This document shows, in pieces, positions 41,601-53,481 of a stretch of DNA of 64,000 bases (the first letter of the stretch is position 1; every line of letters starts with the position of its first letter). The stretch spans positions 1 through 64,000 of the forward strand of contig NZ_JAIOGQ010000025.1 of NCBI RefSeq assembly GCF_019904135.1. Reading direction: 5' to 3'. This stretch comes from Paenibacillus caui (GTDB lineage: Bacteria; Bacillota; Bacilli; Paenibacillales; Paenibacillaceae). The translations under genes and the position numbers were made by a program. The notes under the pieces are model-generated. The model was given only the letters and a program-made list of their open reading frames with translations, searched no databases and had not been told where the DNA came from.

Positions 41601-42215
41601 CCGGTTGCGGCGCTGGCCTTGAGCCGTGCGCAGCTCTTCTTTCAAGAATTCGAGCTCTTTATCTATATCCAGATCCTGCAGCAGTTTCTTGACCGCTTCC
41701 GCACCCATGCCGGCCTGGAAACCGTAGCCGTATTTCTCACGGTAGCTGCGGTATTCCTTCTCGGACAAAAGCTGCTTCTTCTCAAGCGGCGTATCGCCAG
41801 GATCGGTAACCACATAAGATGCAAAGTAAATAATCTCTTCCAGCGATCTCGGGGACATGTCGAGAGCTAGACCCATCCGGCTCGGAATCCCCTTGAAATA
41901 CCAGATATGAGATACGGGAGCCGCCAGTTCGATATGACCCATACGTTCGCGGCGCACCTTCGCGCGGGTAACCTCTACGCCGCAGCGATCGCAGACTACG
42001 CCTTTATAGCGAACGCGTTTGTATTTACCGCAATGGCATTCCCAGTCTTTTGTCGGGCCGAAAATCTTTTCGCAAAACAGCCCTTCTTTTTCCGGTTTCA
42101 GTGTACGATAGTTGATCGTTTCCGGTTTCTTAACTTCTCCGCGGGACCAAGAACGAATTTTTTCTGGGGAAGCAAGCCCAATTTTCATAAACTCGAAGTT
42201 GTTGACGTCCAACAA
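38604..42215 (-). CDS. rpoC: DNA-directed RNA polymerase subunit beta'
   Basis: 1203 residues. The N-terminal zinc site is CHCGKYK...CDRCG, the active-site NADFDGD motif is intact, and [13 protein letters not shown] forms the second zinc site. Bridge helix and trigger loop regions ([21 protein letters not shown]) are normal. The start is TTG 42215, 8 bases after AAGGAGG and giving the usual [16 protein letters not shown] beginning; B. subtilis rpoC also starts with TTG. Only 36 bases separate it from rpoB. Confidence 0.99.
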   Translation of the reverse strand: MLDVNNFEFMKIGLASPEKIRSWSRGEVKKPETINYRTLKPEKEGLFCEKIFGPTKDWECHCGKYKRVRYKGVVCDRCGVEVTRAKVRRERMGHIELAAPVSHIWYFKGIPSRMGLALDMSPRSLEEIIYFASYVVTDPGDTPLEKKQLLSEKEYRSYREKYGYGFQAGMGAEAVKKLLQDLDIDKELEFLKEELRTAQGQRRNRAIKRLEVIEAFKSSGNEPEWMILDVLPVIPPELRPMVQLDGGRFATSDLNDLYRRVINRNNRLKRLLDLGAPDIIVQNEKRMLQEAVDALIDNGRRGRPVTGPGNRPLKSLSHMLKGKQGRFRQNLLGKRVDYSGRSVIVVGPYLKMYQCGLPKEMALELFKPFVMKELVNKGLAHNIKSAKRKVERVSPEVWDVLEEVIKEHPVLLNRAPTLHRLGIQAFEPILVEGRAIRLHPLVCTAYNADFDGDQMAVHVPLSAEAQAEARILMLASGNILNPKDGKPVVTPSQDMVLGSFYLTMDNKEAKGSGMIIGNINEAVSAYQRGAASLHARVAIPVKALKKTIFTEKQQNAMLLTTIGKIIFNEIFPETFPYINEATRDNLFNGTPEKYFVYEKGADIQELLNALPVAGAVGKEYLGSIIARCFESYHTTETSVILDRIKQLGFTYSTRAGVSIAVSDVVVPEEKKQIMQESEEKVRVVTNQYRRGLITDEERYDRVIDIWSKAKDQLTDVLMKSMDRFNSIMMMVDSKARGNKSQITQLGGMRGLMATPSGRIYELPIKANFREGLTVLEYFISTHGARKGLADTALRTADSGYLTRRLVDVAQDVIVREDDCGTDKGITVTRIQDGKEIIEDLFDRIEGRYCFETIRHPETGEIIIHRDELIDTDKANAIVKAGVEKLQIRSVLSCRARHGVCKKCYGRNLATGKFVEIGEAVGIIAAQSIGEPGTQLTMRTFHTGGVAGDDITQGLPRIQELFEARNPKGQATISEIDGVIKEIREAKDRREIEVEGEAETKVYSVTYGSRLRVSEGMEIEAGDELTDGSIDPKEILRIKGIRGVQNYILQEVQRVYRNQGVEINDKHVEVMIKQMLRKIRIVDAGDTQLLPGSFVDLYEYEMANKEAILSGKEPAVAKPVLLGITKASLETDSFLSAASFQETTRVLTDAAIKGKVDKLLGLKENVIIGKLIPAGTGMNRYRNVEFDEPENEEAAEGLEPVSVE

Positions 42216-42251
42216 GGAGCATCCCTCCTTAACCAAGTCCTGATTTGTACT

Positions 42252-45797
<3,546 letters not shown>

Positions 45798-46238
45798 CTT
45801 AAACTCACCCCTCATGTCTACTCACTTAAAAATTCATTGCGAACCCGTGTTTGTACCCTTATAATAAAACCCATGAACGGATTCCACAAACAAGCAAAAA
45901 CGGCTTTTCGTTCCCTGATAAGGACGACACCCGTTTTAGACACCGGAAGAATAAAACCTCCGGCAAAGAAAAAGCCCCTACCCGAAATCTTCGAAGAAAG
46001 AGCATATTGATTCCGCGCCTTTCTTAGACGGAATCCCCCATATTCAATAGATTTGCCCAAAATGTACATATTATACGTAAACAAGCGCCGAACTATACGC
46101 CGCTGCCATAAAATATGCTTGACATTTTCACAAACTAAAGACATAGAGGGCATCCTAATGCTGACATTTTATAATAATACCACATGCCCATTTTCGAGTC
46201 AATAGACCCTGGTGAAAAAATTTCAAGATTTTTGATGT
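45798..46238 (-). promoter_or_regulatory. rpoB leader with three hairpins
   Basis: 441 bases with no credible gene. On the minus strand TATAAT at 46075-46070 may start a leader of about 270 bases, though its -35 is poor. GATTCCG/CGGAATC (46035-46009), CCGGA/TCCGG (45963-45943) and AAAACGG/CCGTTTT followed by TTTTTGCTTG (45937-45897) form three hairpins; the last resembles a weak attenuator before rpoB. An open frame of 111 codons across the region is not conserved-looking. Confidence 0.5.
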
Positions 46239-46838
46239 TTATTTTACCGCTTTAAAAATACGGTAGCCTTTATCTTTCGTTACTTCCTCCACAGAGCCAA
46301 ACAGCTGCTCCAACTTTTCTTTTGCAGACGGAGCCCCCTGCTTCTTCTGAATAACCACCCACAAGGCTCCTCCGGGCTTCAAACGTGATAAGGCTCCCTC
46401 GAACACAGCGTGGACAACGGCTTTGCCCGCTCGTATAGGCGGATTCGTCAGCACCGCATCAAATCTTGCTTCCTCCGGAATGGCCGAATACAAGTCGCTC
46501 TGTACTGCTGTAATATTCTGAATGCCGTTCTCCCTTGCATTTTCGGCTGTTAGCGCCACAGCCCGTTCGTTCACATCAATCATGGTCACATGGCCGTTTG
46601 CGGCCAGGCTTGCCGCAGCAAGTCCGATCGGACCATACCCGCAACCCACGTCCAGCACGGTATCGCGGGTGCCGATCTCCATTGCTTCAATCAGCACTCG
46701 GCTACCATAATCAATCGTCTGCTTGGAGAATACGCCTGCGTCGCTGATGAAACGGAACTTCCGGCCTCGCAGCACGGTCTCTATCATCCGTCTGTCATGA
46801 GCCGCCCCGGGATTACTGGAATAATAATGATCCGTCAT
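46239..46838 (-). CDS. Class I SAM-dependent RNA methyltransferase, RsmC-like (YbxB)
   Basis: 199 residues. The SAM-binding motif VLDVGCGYGPIGLAAA and the catalytic NPPI motif (DAVLTNPPIRAGK) mark N2-guanine methyltransferases of the RsmC type, which modify 16S rRNA G1207 in E. coli. B. subtilis ybxB occupies the same place between rplL and rpoB. ATG 46838 follows CCGGAGG by 7 bases; the frame open to 46877 lacks a site. Substrate is inferred from the family. Confidence 0.9.
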   Translation of the reverse strand: MTDHYYSSNPGAAHDRRMIETVLRGRKFRFISDAGVFSKQTIDYGSRVLIEAMEIGTRDTVLDVGCGYGPIGLAAASLAANGHVTMIDVNERAVALTAENARENGIQNITAVQSDLYSAIPEEARFDAVLTNPPIRAGKAVVHAVFEGALSRLKPGGALWVVIQKKQGAPSAKEKLEQLFGSVEEVTKDKGYRIFKAVK

Positions 46839-46979
46839 TTTCGTCCTCCGGCTAAAATACTTTATCCCCACTATCATCTGCTAATCCTTGTAAAATAAAC
46901 CTTCAAAGTGAAGCGAATGCTCCAAAGCCTATGCGAATTCCTTTGCGACGGTCCCTAAAACTCATAATCGCTGTACAAT

Positions 46980-47014
46980 TAAAACAAACCCCTTGAAAGA
47001 CTCAAGGGGTTTGT
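46980..47014 (-). terminator. Terminator after rplJ-rplL
   Basis: ACAAACCCCTTGA and TCAAGGGGTTTGT pair perfectly over 13 bp around five bases, then TTTTAATT on the minus strand. It separates the L10/L12 operon from rsmC-rpoB. Confidence 0.93.
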
Positions 47015-47031
47015 CGCATGAAAGGAAGAGC

Positions 47032-47397
47032 TTATTTTACTTCTACAGATGCGCCTGCTTCTTCCAATTTTGCTTTCAAAGCTTCTGCTTCTTCTTTTGC
47101 AATTTTTTCTTTCAGTGGTTTTGGAGCGTTGTCTACCAGGTCTTTTGCTTCTTTCAGACCAAGACCCGTGATTTCGCGAACGACTTTGATAACGTTGATC
47201 TTGGAAGCGCCAGCGCTAGTCAGGATTACGTCGAATTCGGATTGCTCAGCAGCTTCTGCGCCGCCAGCAGCGCCGCCAGCTACTACAACTGGAGCTGCAG
47301 CAGTTACGCCGAATTCTTCTTCGATTGCTTTAACGAGTTCGTTCAGTTCAAGAACGGACATACCTTTGATTTCTTCCAAAATTGTTTCTTTGCTCAT
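47032..47397 (-). CDS. rplL: 50S ribosomal protein L7/L12
   Basis: 121 residues. An N-terminal dimerisation helix pair, an alanine/valine/glycine hinge (residues 33-52) and a C-terminal domain with [23 protein letters not shown]. It recruits elongation factors. Multiple copies assemble on L10, whose gene is 63 bases upstream. Confidence 0.99.
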   Translation of the reverse strand: MSKETILEEIKGMSVLELNELVKAIEEEFGVTAAAPVVVAGGAAGGAEAAEQSEFDVILTSAGASKINVIKVVREITGLGLKEAKDLVDNAPKPLKEKIAKEEAEALKAKLEEAGASVEVK

Positions 47398-47460
47398 TTG
47401 GTTGAACCTCCATTTATATTAGTTATTTAGTAATTAAATTAAGCGAACTTTAGAGCAAGC

Positions 47461-47970
47461 CTACGCGCTCGCTTCGCCTTCTCCCTTGTCTGCAACGGCT
47501 TTGACTGCGAGTGCGAAGTTGCGCACTGGAGCTTGAAGCACGCTGAGGAGCATGGAAAGAAGACCTTCGCGGGACGGAAGATCCGCAAGCGCCTTGATTT
47601 GGTCGACGCTAACCACACGGCCTTCGACAACGCCACCTTTAATTTTCAGAGCGTCATTTTTCTTCGCGAAATCGCTCAAAATTTTTGCAGGGGCTACAGC
47701 ATCGTTCGCACCGAACGCGATAGCAGTAGGTCCTGTCAGAACTTCATTCAGTTCAGTCAGTTCCGCAGCTGCAGTCGCACGGCGAACCAGCGTGTTCTTG
47801 AGCACTTGAAACTCAACACCTGCTTCGCGAAGCTGCTTGCGCAGTTCCGTAACTTGGGAAACATTCAGACCGCGATAGTCAGCAACAACCGTAGTGGCGC
47901 TTTCTTTCAGCTTTGAAGTCACGGCGTCAACGGCTGCCTGTTTAGACTCGATCACTTTTGCGTTTGCCAA
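47461..47970 (-). CDS. rplJ: 50S ribosomal protein L10
   Basis: 169 residues: [59 protein letters not shown] and a C-terminal helix that holds L12 dimers. TTG 47970 lies 8 bases after AGGAGG and gives the usual ANAK start; GTG 47979 sits inside the site. The L10-L12 complex binds the leader at 48037-48160 to limit its own synthesis. Confidence 0.97.
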   Translation of the reverse strand: MANAKVIESKQAAVDAVTSKLKESATTVVADYRGLNVSQVTELRKQLREAGVEFQVLKNTLVRRATAAAELTELNEVLTGPTAIAFGANDAVAPAKILSDFAKKNDALKIKGGVVEGRVVSVDQIKALADLPSREGLLSMLLSVLQAPVRNFALAVKAVADKGEGEASA

Positions 47971-48036
47971 ATTGTACACCTCCTATTAAGATTCACTTGA
48001 TCCGAAGACATCGGCTTTCAAAGAAGCCGCAGGATA

Positions 48037-48160
48037 TAAAAAAGACCTTCGTAGAATACGAAGGTCTGATCATTCATCATTTGCAGCGCAAATTCCGAAC
48101 CTATATCACAACACCTCGGTAGGAAATTAAGCCTTTGAGGCACCTACTGTCTACGGTAAG
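48037..48160 (-). promoter_or_regulatory. L10 (rplJ) leader with attenuator
   Basis: On the minus strand CCGTAGACAGTAGGTGCC, a GGCTTAATT stretch and TCCTACCGAGGT make up the conserved L10 leader core. A perfect 11-bp hairpin AGACCTTCGTA/TACGAAGGTCT with seven T residues follows, the attenuating terminator. The L10-L12 complex is known to bind this kink-turn leader in Bacillales and E. coli. The gap 47971-48255 contains only this element and the promoter. Confidence 0.88.
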
Positions 48161-48196
48161 CATATTCGATTAAATTGAAATCAATGCAACCATTAC

Positions 48197-48226
48197 AGTA
48201 TAGCAAGGATCTCCTCTAAAAGTCAA
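48197..48226 (-). promoter_or_regulatory. Promoter of rplJ-rplL
   Basis: TTGACT, 18 bases, TATACT on the minus strand, placing the start about 30 bases before the L10 leader core. Confidence 0.8.
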
Positions 48227-48255
48227 TCCTCATTCCCTTGCCGAAGCATGGAAAT

Positions 48256-48948
48256 TTATCTGTAAGCGGAAGTAGAAACGCGGACGCTTGGTCCCATCGT
48301 CGAAGAAACGGCGATGTTCTTCAAGTATACGCCTTTGGCTGCAGCAGGTTTAGCACGGTTCAATGCGTCCAGCAAAGCTTTGAGGTTCTCGTTCAACTGG
48401 GAAGCCTCGAAAGATGCTTTACCGATTGGAGCATGAATTTGACCTGCTTTATCCAGACGGTACTCGATTTTACCTGCTTTGATTTCTTGAACCGCTTTGG
48501 TTACGTCGAATGTAACCGTACCGGCTTTAGGGTTAGGCATAAGGCCTTTACCGCCGAGAAGACGGCCGAGTTTACCAACTTCGCTCATCATATCCGGTGT
48601 CGCTACGCAGACATCGAAATCGAACCAGCCTTGTTGGATTTTGTTGATCATGTCCTGATCGCCAACGAAGTCCGCTCCGGCAGCTTCCGCTTCCTTCGCT
48701 TTCTCACCTTTGGCGAATACCAGAACGCGCTTCGTTTTACCCGTACCATGAGGCAGGACAACGACACCGCGAACGGCTTGGTCTTGTTTACGAGGGTCAA
48801 CGCCCAGACGTACTGCTACTTCAACGGTTTCGTCGAACTTCGCAGTAGCCGCCTTCTTCACAAGCTCAACAGCTTCAGAAGGCTCATAAGTTGCTTCGCT
48901 GTCAATCAGCTTGGCAGCTTCCAGGTATTTCTTACCGTGTTTAGCCAT
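48256..48948 (-). CDS. rplA: 50S ribosomal protein L1
   Basis: 230 residues: [56 protein letters not shown] and [13 protein letters not shown] at the end. L1 forms the mobile stalk at the E site. It follows rplK after 82 bases. Confidence 0.99.
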   Translation of the reverse strand: MAKHGKKYLEAAKLIDSEATYEPSEAVELVKKAATAKFDETVEVAVRLGVDPRKQDQAVRGVVVLPHGTGKTKRVLVFAKGEKAKEAEAAGADFVGDQDMINKIQQGWFDFDVCVATPDMMSEVGKLGRLLGGKGLMPNPKAGTVTFDVTKAVQEIKAGKIEYRLDKAGQIHAPIGKASFEASQLNENLKALLDALNRAKPAAAKGVYLKNIAVSSTMGPSVRVSTSAYR

Positions 48949-49030
48949 GATTTTTCCTCCTTTGTGGTATTAGCGGATTTACCTCCCACTTTAGGTCCGG
49001 CCCAAATGCCGGCCTGTACAATCTCAGGGA

Positions 49031-49456
49031 TTAGTCCTGGATTGTGATACCCATACTGCGGGCAGTACCTTCAACCATGCGCATAGCCGCTTCAACGGAT
49101 GCTGCGTTCAGGTCAGGCATTTTTTGTTCAGCGATTTGACGAACAACGTCGCGTTTAACAGTAGCCACTTTCTTCTTGTTAGGTTCGCCGGAACCTTTCT
49201 CAATTTTGGCAGCTACACGAAGCAATACTGCAGCCGGAGGAGTTTTCGTAATGAAAGTAAAGGAACGATCTTCAAATACGGAAATTTCAACCGGAATAAT
49301 CAAACCAGCCTGGTCAGCTGTACGAGCGTTAAATTCTTTACAGAACGCCATGATGTTGACACCTGCTTGACCGAGAGCCGGACCTACTGGAGGCGCTGGA
49401 TTCGCTTTCCCCGCAGGAATTTGCAGTTTCACAACTTTAATCACTTTCTTTGCCAT
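49031..49456 (-). CDS. rplK: 50S ribosomal protein L11
   Basis: 141 residues: [35 protein letters not shown], the proline-rich thiostrepton-binding region, is wild type. L11 supports factor binding and stringent-response sensing by RelA. ATG 49456 follows AAGGAGG by 9 bases. Confidence 0.99.
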   Translation of the reverse strand: MAKKVIKVVKLQIPAGKANPAPPVGPALGQAGVNIMAFCKEFNARTADQAGLIIPVEISVFEDRSFTFITKTPPAAVLLRVAAKIEKGSGEPNKKKVATVKRDVVRQIAEQKMPDLNAASVEAAMRMVEGTARSMGITIQD

Positions 49457-49531
49457 GTAAAACACCTCCTTGCACTAGTAGTGGTAGACGGAAGGCGAAA
49501 AGCCTCCTCCCACAAAAACATCAGCAGAAAC

Positions 49532-50065
49532 CTATATCTTCTCCACCTGAGTATAATCAAGCTCAAGCGGGGTTTCCCGACCAAACATATTGACGTGAAC
49601 CTTGACCTTGCTCTTGTCTGTCAGAATTTCTTCTACAGAACCGACAAAATTGGCAAACGGACCAACCTTGATTCGCACGGATTCCTTGATTTCAAACTCG
49701 ATCGACGGTTTCGGTTCCTGCAGACCCATATGCCGCAGAATCTGCTCCACTTCTTCAGGCAGAAGCGGGGTAGGTTTCGAACCGGAGCCTGTCGAGCCGA
49801 CGAAACCCGTCACTCCAGGCGTGTTGCGAACAACATACCAGGAATCGTCAGTCTGGATCATTTCCACCAAGACATATCCAGGGTAAACCTTGCGCATGAC
49901 TGTTTTCTTCTTGCCGTCTTTGTTTACCACTTCTTCTTCCATAGGAACAAGAACCCGGAAAATCTTGTCTTCCATTCCCATTGACTCGACGCGTTTCTCC
50001 AAATTGGCTTTGACCTTATTCTCATACCCTGAGTAGGTATGAACTACATACCATCTTTTTTCCAT
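49532..50065 (-). CDS. nusG: Transcription termination/antitermination protein NusG
   Basis: 177 residues. The NGN domain starts KRWYVVHTYSGYENKVKANLEKR, and the C-terminal KOW domain has VRIKVGPFANFVGSVEEI. It clamps RNA polymerase and interacts with S10. It follows secE after 23 bases. Confidence 0.98.
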   Translation of the reverse strand: MEKRWYVVHTYSGYENKVKANLEKRVESMGMEDKIFRVLVPMEEEVVNKDGKKKTVMRKVYPGYVLVEMIQTDDSWYVVRNTPGVTGFVGSTGSGSKPTPLLPEEVEQILRHMGLQEPKPSIEFEIKESVRIKVGPFANFVGSVEEILTDKSKVKVHVNMFGRETPLELDYTQVEKI

Positions 50066-50088
50066 ATCAAGCCACCTAAGGACCCTTC

Positions 50089-50280
50089 TTAAATTATCGC
50101 TTCGATCACAGCGGAGACACCGATGTCAATAACCCAAAAGTAAACGGCGACAACTACAATTGTACCCAGCACAATCAGCGTGTAATTCGTCAACTCTTTA
50201 CGATTGGGCCAGCGAACCTTTTTAAGTTCAGCCCAGCTTTCGGAGAAAAAAGAAAACATCGACTTGAAACTGCGTTTCAT
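50089..50280 (-). CDS. secE: Preprotein translocase subunit SecE
   Basis: 63 residues with one membrane helix (LIVLGTIVVVAVYFWVIDIGV) after the amphipathic SWAELKKVRWPNRKELTNYT, the conserved SecE stretch that braces SecY. Short Gram-positive form. It lies between rpmG and nusG. Confidence 0.98.
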   Translation of the reverse strand: MKRSFKSMFSFFSESWAELKKVRWPNRKELTNYTLIVLGTIVVVAVYFWVIDIGVSAVIEAII

Positions 50281-50301
50281 GCGCGACTACACCTCCACAG
50301 A

Positions 50302-50451
50302 CTATCTGGTTTCGCGATGAGGAGTTTGCTCGTTACAAAACTTGCAAAATTTCTTCATCTCCATGCGGTCGGGGTGGTTACGCTTGTTCTTCGTTGTCGT
50401 ATAGTTTCTTTGTTTGCAATTCGTACAAGCCAACGTAATAAATACCCGCAT
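50302..50451 (-). CDS. rpmG: 50S ribosomal protein L33 (zinc-binding form)
   Basis: A 49-residue gene: [20 protein letters not shown], then [20 protein letters not shown] and EQTPHRETR. Two CxxC pairs mark the C+ form. ATG 50451 follows GGGAGGTG by 7 bases. This is the copy usually found before secE; Firmicutes often have another elsewhere. Confidence 0.97.
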   Translation of the reverse strand: MRVFITLACTNCKQRNYTTTKNKRNHPDRMEMKKFCKFCNEQTPHRETR

Positions 50452-50544
50452 GATGTGCACCTCCCGAAGACATCCTTCTAATCAGAAGTCTCTTATTAAT
50501 CCGGAACCCTCCGGCATAAATAGGACTAAATCCCGGCTGACGGT

Positions 50545-50589
50545 ATGGATAAGAAAATAGGGAACTTTCGAGCTTACTTTCTTATCCAT
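50545..50589. repeat. 12-bp inverted repeat upstream of rpmG
   Basis: ATGGATAAGAAA and TTTCTTATCCAT pair perfectly around 21 bases that can themselves fold. It lies in the leader of rpmG-secE-nusG. No T run follows, so it is not a terminator; a regulatory or processing role is possible. Apart from this, the promoter at 50624 and the terminator at 50812, the gap 50452-50872 shows no gene. Confidence 0.6.
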
Positions 50590-50623
50590 GCCAAACAAGC
50601 ATGAATTTAGGCCTACCTAAAAC

Positions 50624-50653
50624 ACTTTATCACATCTCCAACATCTGTGTCAA
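50624..50653 (-). promoter_or_regulatory. Promoter of rpmG-secE-nusG
   Basis: Perfect TTGACA, 18 bases, TAAAGT on the minus strand, about 170 bases before rpmG. Confidence 0.65.
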
Positions 50654-50811
50654 CGAAAGAATAAGCTGTTCAAACGTTGGTGCGGCTGCATGAATGCTCT
50701 TTTTCCAGACATCTCCTTAAGCTGTCATCGGGCATATTTATCCAGTATAAACCGCTAGGACGAGCCCTAAACCTCGGAACAGCAAAATCGGCCATCTTCG
50801 TCATGAATATT

Positions 50812-50837
50812 AAAAAAAAGACCCGACGCCGAGTCCT
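50812..50837 (-). terminator. Terminator after sigH
   Basis: GACTCG and CGGGTC pair around GCGT on the minus strand, followed by eight T residues. Confidence 0.88.
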
Positions 50838-50872
50838 TTCTTCCGAATCTATCTGCCTGCCAGCAATCTATA

Positions 50873-51520
50873 CTATAAACCGTCACGCACTTCGAGATAC
50901 CGTTCCAGCTTGCGCTTGACCCGCTGAAGAGCGTTATCGATCGATTTCACATGTCGCTTCAAATCTACGGATATTTCCTGGTAAGAGCGTCCGTCCAAAT
51001 AAAGCACCAGCACTTTGCGTTCAAGATCGCTCAGTATTTCGGACATCTTGTCCTCGAGGCCGACGAACTCCTCTTGATTAATAATGAGCTCTTCCGGATC
51101 GCACACCTGCGAACCGCAAATGACATCAAGCAATGTACGGTCAGAGTCCTCGTCATAAATCGGCTTGTCCAAAGAAACGTAAGAATTCAACGGGATGTGC
51201 TTCTGTCTGGTGGCTGTCTTGATCGCCGTTATGATCTGGCGGGTGATGCACAGTTCCGCGAAAGCCTTGAATGAAGACAGCTTGTCTCCCTTGAAATCCC
51301 GAATAGACTTGAAAAGACCGATCATGCCCTCTTGAATAATATCCTCACGATCAGCGCCGATCAGAAAATAGGACCTCGCTTTGGCCCGAACAAAGCTTCG
51401 ATACTTGTTAATCAGATATTCCAAAGCTCCGCTATCCCCGCTGCGGACAGACTCCACAATATCTTCATCGCTCAGAATATCGTAATCTGATGTTATGAAT
51501 AAGTTGAGGTTGACACTCAC
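50873..51520 (-). CDS. sigH: RNA polymerase sporulation sigma factor SigH
   Basis: About 215 residues. Sigma-70 region 2 is very typical: RAKARSYFLIGADREDIIQEGMIGLFKSIRDF, and region 4 reads LYLDGRSYQEISVDLKRHVKSIDNALQRVKRKLERYL. SigH directs early sporulation and transition-state genes. GTG 51520 has GGGGGG 6 bases upstream; a GTG one codon earlier is possible. It lies between rae1 and rpmG as in Bacillus. Confidence 0.97.
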   Translation of the reverse strand: MSVNLNLFITSDYDILSDEDIVESVRSGDSGALEYLINKYRSFVRAKARSYFLIGADREDIIQEGMIGLFKSIRDFKGDKLSSFKAFAELCITRQIITAIKTATRQKHIPLNSYVSLDKPIYDEDSDRTLLDVICGSQVCDPEELIINQEEFVGLEDKMSEILSDLERKVLVLYLDGRSYQEISVDLKRHVKSIDNALQRVKRKLERYLEVRDGL

Positions 51521-51576
51521 CACTATCCCCCCGGCCGCAACGCACGGTGCCCCGTCACTCAATCAAGTATACGAAC

Positions 51577-51606
51577 AGTATATATGAGAGCGCATAACAG
51601 CGTCAA
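51577..51606 (-). promoter_or_regulatory. Promoter of sigH
   Basis: TTGACG, 18 bases, TATACT on the minus strand in the gap after rae1, so sigH has its own vegetative-type promoter. Confidence 0.7.
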
Positions 51607-51674
51607 CACAAAAGTCCTAAATTATGCCAAGTCGAACTTTGTCAAGAGCACAAGGAAGGACATTTTATTTCGAC

Positions 51675-52199
51675 TTATTTTTCTCTTCTCCAGCGTTCAA
51701 ACAGAAGTTTGGCTTCCGGAGACAGCTTGCCAGCCAGTGTATTCCGACTGTGTCCCCGGATTTCTTCATCAATTTTCGACTGGAGTTCCCGTTCATTCTG
51801 TTCCAGCATCGTAAGGAGTTCCCTGGCTGAAAGCCTCAAAGCTCCCTGACCAAAGATCACATGCTGCTCAATCATATCGCTGGTTGCCACATAAATCTGG
51901 CGGCGCCTGCGGCTCAGTTCGCCTACCAGTCTTTCAATACATTCATCGGCCGTCTCTTTTTCTTTTGTAAAATAAATCTGCACGTTGCGCTGCTTGAATG
52001 CCTTGCCGAGCCCGGGTACCTGATACGCGTCGAACACGGCAATCACCTTCCAACCCGAGAACGCCTGAAAGTCCGCCAGACGCTCAAGCAGCCGGTCTCT
52101 GGCTTCCTGCATGCCGATATTTGCAAGTTCCGACAGTTCCGGCCATGATCCGATCATATTGTAGCCGTCAACGAGGAGCATATTTTGCGCCTCAGTCAT
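51675..52199 (-). CDS. rae1: NYN-domain endoribonuclease Rae1 (YacP)
   Basis: 174 residues. The PIN-like NYN fold shows acidic residues LLVDGYNMIGSW, VIAVFDAYQ, TADECIERLV and VATSDMIEQ. In B. subtilis Rae1 cleaves mRNAs on the ribosome A site. It starts 6 bases after rlmB. Confidence 0.92.
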   Translation of the reverse strand: MTEAQNMLLVDGYNMIGSWPELSELANIGMQEARDRLLERLADFQAFSGWKVIAVFDAYQVPGLGKAFKQRNVQIYFTKEKETADECIERLVGELSRRRRQIYVATSDMIEQHVIFGQGALRLSARELLTMLEQNERELQSKIDEEIRGHSRNTLAGKLSPEAKLLFERWRREK

Positions 52200-52205
52200 A
52201 AGGTT

Positions 52206-52958
52206 TTAGCTTTGAGCGCGCCGGCGCAGCGCTTCGTACATGACAACCCCGGCCGCAACAGACGCGTTGAGCGAATTCAGTTTACCGGCCATCGGCAGTT
52301 TTACTAGAACATCGCATTTCTCTTTGATCAGCCTGCCCATTCCTTTATTTTCGTTGCCAACTACAATAGCCACCGGTCCGGTGAATATATTCGTGCCATA
52401 GATGTCCTCATGGGCTGCAACATCGGTTCCGACGATCCAGATCCCGGCCTGCTTCAGCTGTTCAATCGTTTGCGCCAGATTCGTAACCCGGGCAACAGGG
52501 ACATATTCAGCCGCTCCCGCCGAAGTTTTGGATACGGTGGCGGTAACGGAAGCCGAACGCCGTTTCGGTAAAATAACTCCATGCACGCCGGTGCATTCAG
52601 CCGTTCTTAATATCGAGCCCAGATTATGGGGATCTTCAATTTCATCCAATATTAAAAGAAAAGGAGGCCGTCCCGATTGTTCAGCCGCAGCCAGCAAATC
52701 CTCCACTTCCGCGTAAGCGAAAGGAGCCACCTGCGCGACAACGCCCTGGTGCTGCAGATCCGGCACCATTTGATCCAGCTTGCGCTTGTCCACAATCTGC
52801 GTAACGATGCCGAGTTTTCTCGCTTCAGCGACGATTGGAGCCGTCAGATGCTTCTGCGCCCCTTCGGCGATCCAAATTTTATTGATCGTCCGGCCGGCCC
52901 TCAGCGCTTCAAGCAGGGAGTGCTTGCCGCCGATCCATTCCTGTTGTTCGTGTTCCAT
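52206..52958 (-). CDS. rlmB: 23S rRNA (guanosine-2'-O-)-methyltransferase RlmB (SPOUT)
   Basis: 250 residues. An L30e-like N-terminal domain (GKHSLLEALRAGRTINKIWIAEG) precedes the SPOUT domain with LDEIEDPHNLGSILRTAECTGVHGVILPKRRSA, VGNENKGM and KLPMAGKLNSLNASVAAGVVMYE, the SAM-binding knot. By family it methylates G2251 in the P loop of 23S rRNA; paralogues such as TrmH share these motifs. Gene order matches B. subtilis yacO. Confidence 0.93.
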   Translation of the reverse strand: MEHEQQEWIGGKHSLLEALRAGRTINKIWIAEGAQKHLTAPIVAEARKLGIVTQIVDKRKLDQMVPDLQHQGVVAQVAPFAYAEVEDLLAAAEQSGRPPFLLILDEIEDPHNLGSILRTAECTGVHGVILPKRRSASVTATVSKTSAGAAEYVPVARVTNLAQTIEQLKQAGIWIVGTDVAAHEDIYGTNIFTGPVAIVVGNENKGMGRLIKEKCDVLVKLPMAGKLNSLNASVAAGVVMYEALRRRAQS

Positions 52959-53025
52959 AACATCCTCCTAAAAGTTTTGTCCTTGGCAGATGTCCGCAAT
53001 TTCGCACTTCTTGCGCATTCGCAGC

Positions 53026-53481
53026 TTAATCAGCTTTTTCAAGGAGCTTCAAACCATGATCAATCAGCTGCAGCATCCGCTCATGAGAGCCGCTGTAATA
53101 CAAATACCCGACCAGGCATTCCATCGCTGTCGCGTGACGGTATTCAAGCACGTTCGCATTTTTCGGGATACTGCCCGACTTGGCATTCCGCCCCTTCCGG
53201 ACGATATCCTGCTCCTCCTCGGTCAGCTCCGGCTCCAGCAGCGACAACAGCCTAGCCTGTGATTTGGCCGATACAAAGCGGGTCGCCTGAACATGAAGAT
53301 GGTGCGGCCTCAGGTTCGGCCGTGCTATCAAATACTGGCGGACCGCTACTTCAAACACCGCGTCTCCGATGTAGGCCAGAACGAGCGGAGGCAGCAGACG
53401 GGCCGGCTTGGATGCTTGATAAGGAAACCAGAGCGGCCGGATCTCTCCGCCGCTCCCGTTTCCATGACTTGCGCCCGTCAT
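53026..53481 (-). CDS. mrnC: Mini-ribonuclease III
   Basis: About 151 residues, an RNase III catalytic domain without a double-strand RNA-binding domain. LAYIGDAVFEVAVRQYLIA holds the catalytic acidic residue, and ATAMECLVGYLYYSG the second one. It matures 23S rRNA ends. ATG 53481 overlaps the cysS stop (ATGA), with GGTGG 8 bases upstream; GTG 53493 is an alternative start. Confidence 0.93.
   Translation of the reverse strand: MTGASHGNGSGGEIRPLWFPYQASKPARLLPPLVLAYIGDAVFEVAVRQYLIARPNLRPHHLHVQATRFVSAKSQARLLSLLEPELTEEEQDIVRKGRNAKSGSIPKNANVLEYRHATAMECLVGYLYYSGSHERMLQLIDHGLKLLEKAD

Noticed and set aside
45818-46153. 111-codon minus-strand frame in the rpoB leader
   Set aside because: No ribosome site, odd composition, and it covers three RNA hairpins; a structured leader explains the region better.
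50677-50919. 80-codon plus-strand frame between rpmG and sigH
   Set aside because: It crosses the sigH terminator and runs into sigH, with no ribosome site.
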